Made by a program: the position numbers and the translations under genes. This document shows, piece by piece, positions 60,280 through 64,000 of a DNA stretch of 64,000 bases. Position 1 is the first letter of the stretch, and the number at the start of each line of letters is the position of its first letter. Origin of the DNA: Bog-473 sp963787485 (GTDB lineage: Bacteria > Actinomycetota > Acidimicrobiia > Acidimicrobiales > RAAP-2); the NCBI GenBank assembly GCA_963787485.1, contig CAWBDF010000007.1, positions 744,001 through 808,000 on the forward strand. The letters run 5' to 3'. The notes beneath the pieces were generated by a model. It searched no databases and was not told the origin of the DNA. It worked only from the letters and a program-made list of their open reading frames with translations.

Positions 60280-61461
60280 GTGAGCTCCGATCGCACCAAG
60301 CCATTGTCGGCGGACGAGATGCTGACCCATGCCACCGAGGAAACCGGGCTGGACGATTTCGGCGAGCACGGCGGCGAGTTCGTCGATCAATTCCGCATCC
60401 TTGTTGACTGTATGAACAGAGATGCCGACATCCGCCCGTCCAGCCGCCACAACGCCATGGCTCGGCTCGGCAACACCCTCCGCGGTCGGCTTCGCTTGAT
60501 GAACGACCGCCGGACCATTCCCGAAATCATGAAGGAGGAGATCCTCCGGCCCATCGTCATCATCGGAGCGCCCAGGGCCGGAAGCACCTTCCTTCACGGC
60601 TTGTTCGCCGCCGATCCGCGCAACCGGATTCCCCACGCCTGGGAGGTCACGTTCCCCAGCCCACCGCCGGAGAGGGCGACCTTCTCGGTGGATCCCCGGA
60701 TCGCCCAGTGTGATGCGTACTTCGAGAGCCTGGGCCAGCTCAATCCGCGGCTGCAGGCGATCAAGCCCGAAACTGCCACCAGTCCATATGAGAGCGGAGG
60801 CATCCGTGAGTTCATGTGGACGGGCTACGTTGGAATCTGGTGGAACGTTCCCACGTTCGCCCAGATGGTCGGGCTCGGCCCGACGAGAAAGCTGTCATTC
60901 GAATTCGAGCGCGATTTCCTCAAGCACCTCCAGTACCGGTACCCGGGCGAACGCTGGGTGTTGAAGAACCCGGCAGCCACCCGCGGATTCCAGCATTTCT
61001 TTGACGTCTTTCCCGATGCGTTCGTCGTGGTCACCCACCGCACGCCGGTCAAGGTCGTGCCCTCAGTGGTGAGCCTGGTCAAAGAAATGCGACGGGTGTA
61101 CTCGGACACGCTGCCCGATCCGCGTCGGAGTGCGCTCGAACGGGTCTCCATGATGACCGAGGAGTTCAATCGGCTCATTGAGTTGAGAGCGGCAGCCGAC
61201 CGCGAAGATCAGTTCTTCGACTGTCACTTCAAGGACCTCGTCGGCGACCCCGTCAACACAATCGCTGGTATCTACGACAAGGCCGGGATAGATCTCCCTG
61301 AGCACGTCGTCAGGCAGGTCGAGACCTTCGTGCAGCACGACCCCCGGACCAAGGGATCACGGCACCGTTACCCTGCCCATCCGGGGGGTCTGTCGAAAGC
61401 CGACGTTCTCGATGCCTTCCATGAGTACATGGAGCACTACGGCGTGGATCACGAGGCGTGA
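60280..61461 (+). CDS. Sulfotransferase-family protein
   Basis: 393 aa from GTG 60280, GGAG six bases upstream. 5'-phosphosulfate loop IVIIGAPRAGSTFLHGL and 3'-phosphate region FVVVTHRTPVKVVPSVVSL identify the PAPS-dependent sulfotransferase 3 (Sulfotransfer_3) family, common in mycobacteria and Acidimicrobiia. Other features: HAWEVTFPSPPP, WVLKNPAATRGFQHFFDVFP. It would transfer sulfate to an alcohol, lipid or steroid. Follows the DUF1214-like gene by 61 bp. Confidence 0.9.
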   Translation: MSSDRTKPLSADEMLTHATEETGLDDFGEHGGEFVDQFRILVDCMNRDADIRPSSRHNAMARLGNTLRGRLRLMNDRRTIPEIMKEEILRPIVIIGAPRAGSTFLHGLFAADPRNRIPHAWEVTFPSPPPERATFSVDPRIAQCDAYFESLGQLNPRLQAIKPETATSPYESGGIREFMWTGYVGIWWNVPTFAQMVGLGPTRKLSFEFERDFLKHLQYRYPGERWVLKNPAATRGFQHFFDVFPDAFVVVTHRTPVKVVPSVVSLVKEMRRVYSDTLPDPRRSALERVSMMTEEFNRLIELRAAADREDQFFDCHFKDLVGDPVNTIAGIYDKAGIDLPEHVVRQVETFVQHDPRTKGSRHRYPAHPGGLSKADVLDAFHEYMEHYGVDHEA

Positions 61462-61516
61462 TCAGGTCGGCCTGAGTGACTCCTTCGGTCGCACAACCGT
61501 ACGGCCATCGCCATTA

Positions 61517-62434
61517 TCAACGCGATGCGTACCTCGCCGCGATTTCGGCCACCTGAGCCGCGGCACGATCTGGTTGCCCCGAAAATCCCCGGCGCGGCCC
61601 GGGCCACCCTGGCAGCAAACCATGTTCATGGCAGAACTCCTGGGCGAAGACGGTTTGGCCGGTGAACTCGGAGGCCTCGGGGTGGGTCGCCAACCAGGCA
61701 ACCACCGCCCCGACCACCTCTGGCGGCTCCCCACTGGCCTCGAGCCCGTAGATCGCGCGGTCCTTGACGACTCGGTCCGTCACGATCCCACCAGGATCGA
61801 TGTTGATCACCCTGATCCGGTGGGGCGCCAGCTCCTGGCTCAACAGCCCGGCGACCCGCTGGAGCGCGGCCTTCATCGCCCCGTAGGAGATTCCCCATCC
61901 GCCCTGTCCGGCCGGTCGGGGCGGGTCGGCGAATCCTGCGGCACTTGTGATGTCGAGGATGAGCCCGCCTCCATTCTCGATCATGGGCGGGATCAGGTAT
62001 TTGTTCAAGACCAGGGGGGCGAAGAACCCGCCCTGCATGTGGTCCCGGATCACCCGGACCGGCGTGTCCATGAAGCTGTCCCAGTTCCCGGGTCCAACGA
62101 ATCGGCCATTGTGAACGACGACGTCGACGACTCCCCAACGTTCGAGGACGGCCGTGGCCGCAGCTCCGAGAGAGGCTTCGTCGAGCAAGTCGGCCGGGAC
62201 CATCAACGCGGTTCGACCTTCTTGCTCAATCAGTTCAGCCGTTTCCCGGAGGCTGCCCGGGAGCGGCGAGGTATCTGACACCTTGACCGTTGGGGAGTGC
62301 TCCCGCGATTCTCCCGGATCGACCGACCGAGCCGTGATGGCGACGTCGAAGCCACTTCGCGCCAGAGAGACGGCAATGGCTTTCCCGATACCACGGCTGG
62401 CGCCGGTGACGAATGCCGTTCCGCGCTCTGTCAT
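61517..62434 (-). CDS. SDR with extended insertion (paralogue C)
   Basis: 305 aa. Cofactor motif TGASRGIGKAIA, long beta-2 insertion (RSVDPGESREHSPTVKVSDT, then LPGSLRETAELIEQEG), YGAMK active site, and GQTVFAQEFCHEHGLLPGW at the C-terminal region. Same order as paralogues at 52370 and 54613. The N of the usual NNAG motif is VVVHNGRFVGPG here. The C-terminal tail (PDRAAAQVAEIAARYASR) is longer. Convergent with the sulfotransferase and divergent from another SDR. Confidence 0.88.
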   Translation of the reverse strand: MTERGTAFVTGASRGIGKAIAVSLARSGFDVAITARSVDPGESREHSPTVKVSDTSPLPGSLRETAELIEQEGRTALMVPADLLDEASLGAAATAVLERWGVVDVVVHNGRFVGPGNWDSFMDTPVRVIRDHMQGGFFAPLVLNKYLIPPMIENGGGLILDITSAAGFADPPRPAGQGGWGISYGAMKAALQRVAGLLSQELAPHRIRVINIDPGGIVTDRVVKDRAIYGLEASGEPPEVVGAVVAWLATHPEASEFTGQTVFAQEFCHEHGLLPGWPGPRRGFSGQPDRAAAQVAEIAARYASR

Positions 62435-62742
62435 GAGACAGGCGACATGGCCCGGGACACGGATGGAGTAGCGCCAGCGAACATGATCACCGCGTCAGGT
62501 TACCGGCGACATCGAAGCCCTCGAATGCTCGGCGCGTGGGGCTCGAGCTCGCCGGCGGTGTCCCGTGGGTCGGACCCCGGACGAGCCGGTACTCGCGCGC
62601 CGATGACCCTGGCGGTGAGGCGACGGCACGGGCCTTCTACCCCGTAGGATTCCGCTCGCCAGGTTCGCCAATCGGATATTCCAAACACCAGCGGGAATCG
62701 CATACGGCGGAACGCCGGATCGATGACGAGAAGGGAAATCGC
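62435..62742. other. Divergent SDR control region
   Basis: 308 bp between two divergent SDR genes. Open frames but no protein-like pattern; no clear operator. Confidence 0.5.
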
Positions 62743-63564
62743 ATGAGCGGAGAAGAGAAGCAGGTTGCCATCGTCACCGGCTGCGGTCGTACCAACGGGA
62801 TAGGTGCTGCAGTCGCGCGAAGACTGGCCGAGGAGGGTACGGCTGTCGCGGTGATGGATCTTGCCCAAGGGCGCGCCGACGGACTCGGAGAGGACGACGA
62901 ACTCGAACGCCTCGTGGCAGACATCAGGAATTCGGGCGGCGAAGCTATGGCTTGCCGTGGTGACGTCTCCTCCGAAGCCGATTGTGCGAACCTCGTGAAG
63001 CAGGTGATCGACGGCTTTGGATGCATCAGCATTCTTGTGAACAACGCGGCTGCACCGCACGGCCGCGACCGGAACCTCATTGCAGACGTCCCGCTCGACG
63101 CGTGGAACCGTCAGCTCGAGGTGAACCTGACCGGCCATTTCCTCATGATCCGTGCGGTCGTGCCGCAGATGATCGAGCGCCGGGACGGGCGGATCGTGAA
63201 CATCTCCTCCGCAGTCGCCTTTACCGGCAGCCCGCAGAGATCGGCATACTCAGCATCAAAGACGGGCGTTTTGGGATTGACCCGAGCGGTAGCCGCCGAA
63301 CTCGCCGGCTATTCGATCACCGTCAATGCCGTCTGCCCTGGTGCTGTTGCAACGGCTCGAGCGATTTCCACCGCCCGAAGGGAGTACGGTCCCGATGCCG
63401 TCGAACAGGCCTTTGCTGAGCGGGCCGCGTCGATTCCGCTTGGCCGATATGGGACCCCGGATGATATCGCCGCGGCTGTGTGTTTCTTGGCATCTCCCGA
63501 TGCCTCATTCATCACTGCTCAGGTATTGACCGTCGATGGAGGCTCGACCACCATCCGGGGATGA
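62743..63564 (+). CDS. Classical SDR oxidoreductase (FabG-like)
   Basis: 273 aa from ATG 62743, AAGGG eight bases upstream; the open frame extends back to 62536 without sense. TGCGRTNGIGAAVARRLAEEG, ILVNNAAAPHG, SSAVAFTGSPQRSAYSASK (YSASK), VNAVCPGAVATARA, C-terminal ITAQVLTVDGGSTT. A typical 3-oxoacyl-reductase/dehydrogenase-like SDR; substrate unknown. Confidence 0.9.
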   Translation: MSGEEKQVAIVTGCGRTNGIGAAVARRLAEEGTAVAVMDLAQGRADGLGEDDELERLVADIRNSGGEAMACRGDVSSEADCANLVKQVIDGFGCISILVNNAAAPHGRDRNLIADVPLDAWNRQLEVNLTGHFLMIRAVVPQMIERRDGRIVNISSAVAFTGSPQRSAYSASKTGVLGLTRAVAAELAGYSITVNAVCPGAVATARAISTARREYGPDAVEQAFAERAASIPLGRYGTPDDIAAAVCFLASPDASFITAQVLTVDGGSTTIRG

Positions 63565-63586
63565 CTCGAGGTCGGTGACCCTCCGC

Positions 63587-64000
63587 TCAGGTCTGCAGGT
63601 CGAGAACGGCGTCGGCGAGCCACGCCAGTTCGTCTTCCCAGGACTGAACAGGCGTGATCCGCCTCAACGAGAACTTCGATAGGCCGACGTCTACCAGTTC
63701 AGCAATGAGATCGCGCAGCGCATCTCTGCCGAGCGCCGCCGGATCCTCGTGGATCGGCCCAGTGCGTTGGAGATCCTCGCCGTCTCTGGCATAGGCAATC
63801 GTCAATCCGAAGTGTTCGGGATCGAACGTCCGACCGGCAGCCGTTGCGGCCGCAAGGATCTCCTCCCTGATCTCCCCTGCCCTCTCCACACTTGTCCCGC
63901 CGCCACGCCACCCGTCAGCCAGCCGGCCGGCTCGATCCAATGCTTTTGATCCCGAGCCTGCCAGCCAGATTTGGAGCGGCTGTTGGAGGGGTGGGCTTGG
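63587..64000 (-). CDS. LLM-class F420-dependent oxidoreductase, C-terminal part
   Basis: 138 codons, open to the window edge, so the start lies outside. The C-terminal barrel half of a luciferase-like monooxygenase-fold (F420/FMN) protein: PLQIWLAGSGSKALDRAGRLADGW, then AAAGRTFDPEHFGLTIAY, LVDVGLSKFSLRRITP. No in-frame stop up to the edge. Third F420-type enzyme in the last 22 kb. Confidence 0.85.
   Translation of the reverse strand, partial: PSPPLQQPLQIWLAGSGSKALDRAGRLADGWRGGGTSVERAGEIREEILAAATAAGRTFDPEHFGLTIAYARDGEDLQRTGPIHEDPAALGRDALRDLIAELVDVGLSKFSLRRITPVQSWEDELAWLADAVLDLQT

Overview
This 64 kb window is a G+C-rich, gene-dense chromosomal segment from an actinobacterium. The evidence is GTG/TTG starts, F420- and mycofactocin-type redox genes, SHOCT/PLDc_N small membrane proteins, GAF-ANTAR regulators, and DUF2252, DUF6325 and DUF6629 proteins. 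The mix of amidohydrolases, SDRs and F420 enzymes resembles Acidimicrobiia, but that is inference. I see no rRNA, no convincing tRNA, no CRISPR array and no IS element.

Layout. (a) 0-4.2 kb: high-affinity phosphate ABC transporter in the unusual order pstB-pstS-pstC-pstA, with pstC and pstA broken by 1-bp shifts. (b) 4.3-23.8 kb: housekeeping and envelope genes: heme-binding beta-barrel, PH-domain membrane proteins, a large polytopic membrane protein, SHOCT/PLDc_N proteins, DUF2252, a sulfur/persulfide module (CstR-like repressor, CoA-disulfide reductase-rhodanese, MBL hydrolase around a perfect 16-bp palindrome), an alpha-L-fucosidase, a flippase-like protein and a Na+/H+ antiporter. (c) 23.9-27.4 kb: a PAS-GGDEF-EAL protein and a secreted SGNH hydrolase. 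(d) 27.4-34.3 kb: a minus-strand catabolic operon (amidohydrolase, mycofactocin-type SDR, SnoaL-like, APH-like kinase, acyl-CoA dehydrogenase) with a divergent amidohydrolase paralogue. The kinase/ACAD pair looks like a split version of ACAD10/11 or LvaA/LvaC, suggesting phosphorylation-elimination of hydroxyacyl-CoAs. (e) 34.4-42.4 kb: a cyclase-family hydrolase, a translationally coupled hydantoinase A/B operon with a small zinc-ribbon protein, and an MFS exporter divergent from a TetR regulator with two inverted repeats between them. (f) 42.4-64 kb: accessory catabolism and regulation: PPOX, DDN-like and LLM F420-type enzymes, MarR and TetR regulators, a TauD-like dioxygenase, two more amidohydrolases, SnoaL/VOC proteins, a fatty-acid desaturase, two GAF-ANTAR proteins, five SDRs, a DUF1214-like protein and a sulfotransferase.

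Two window-wide patterns stand out. First, many intergenic gaps, usually just 5' of a start codon, hold a short tandem repeat of 12-18 bp (one of 7 bp), each locus with its own unrelated unit. Second, at least eight genes contain single-base frameshifts, mostly in short G or C runs and four of them within 2.3-4.9 kb. That pattern fits residual sequencing or assembly indels better than decay, but it has to be excluded before calling pseudogenes.
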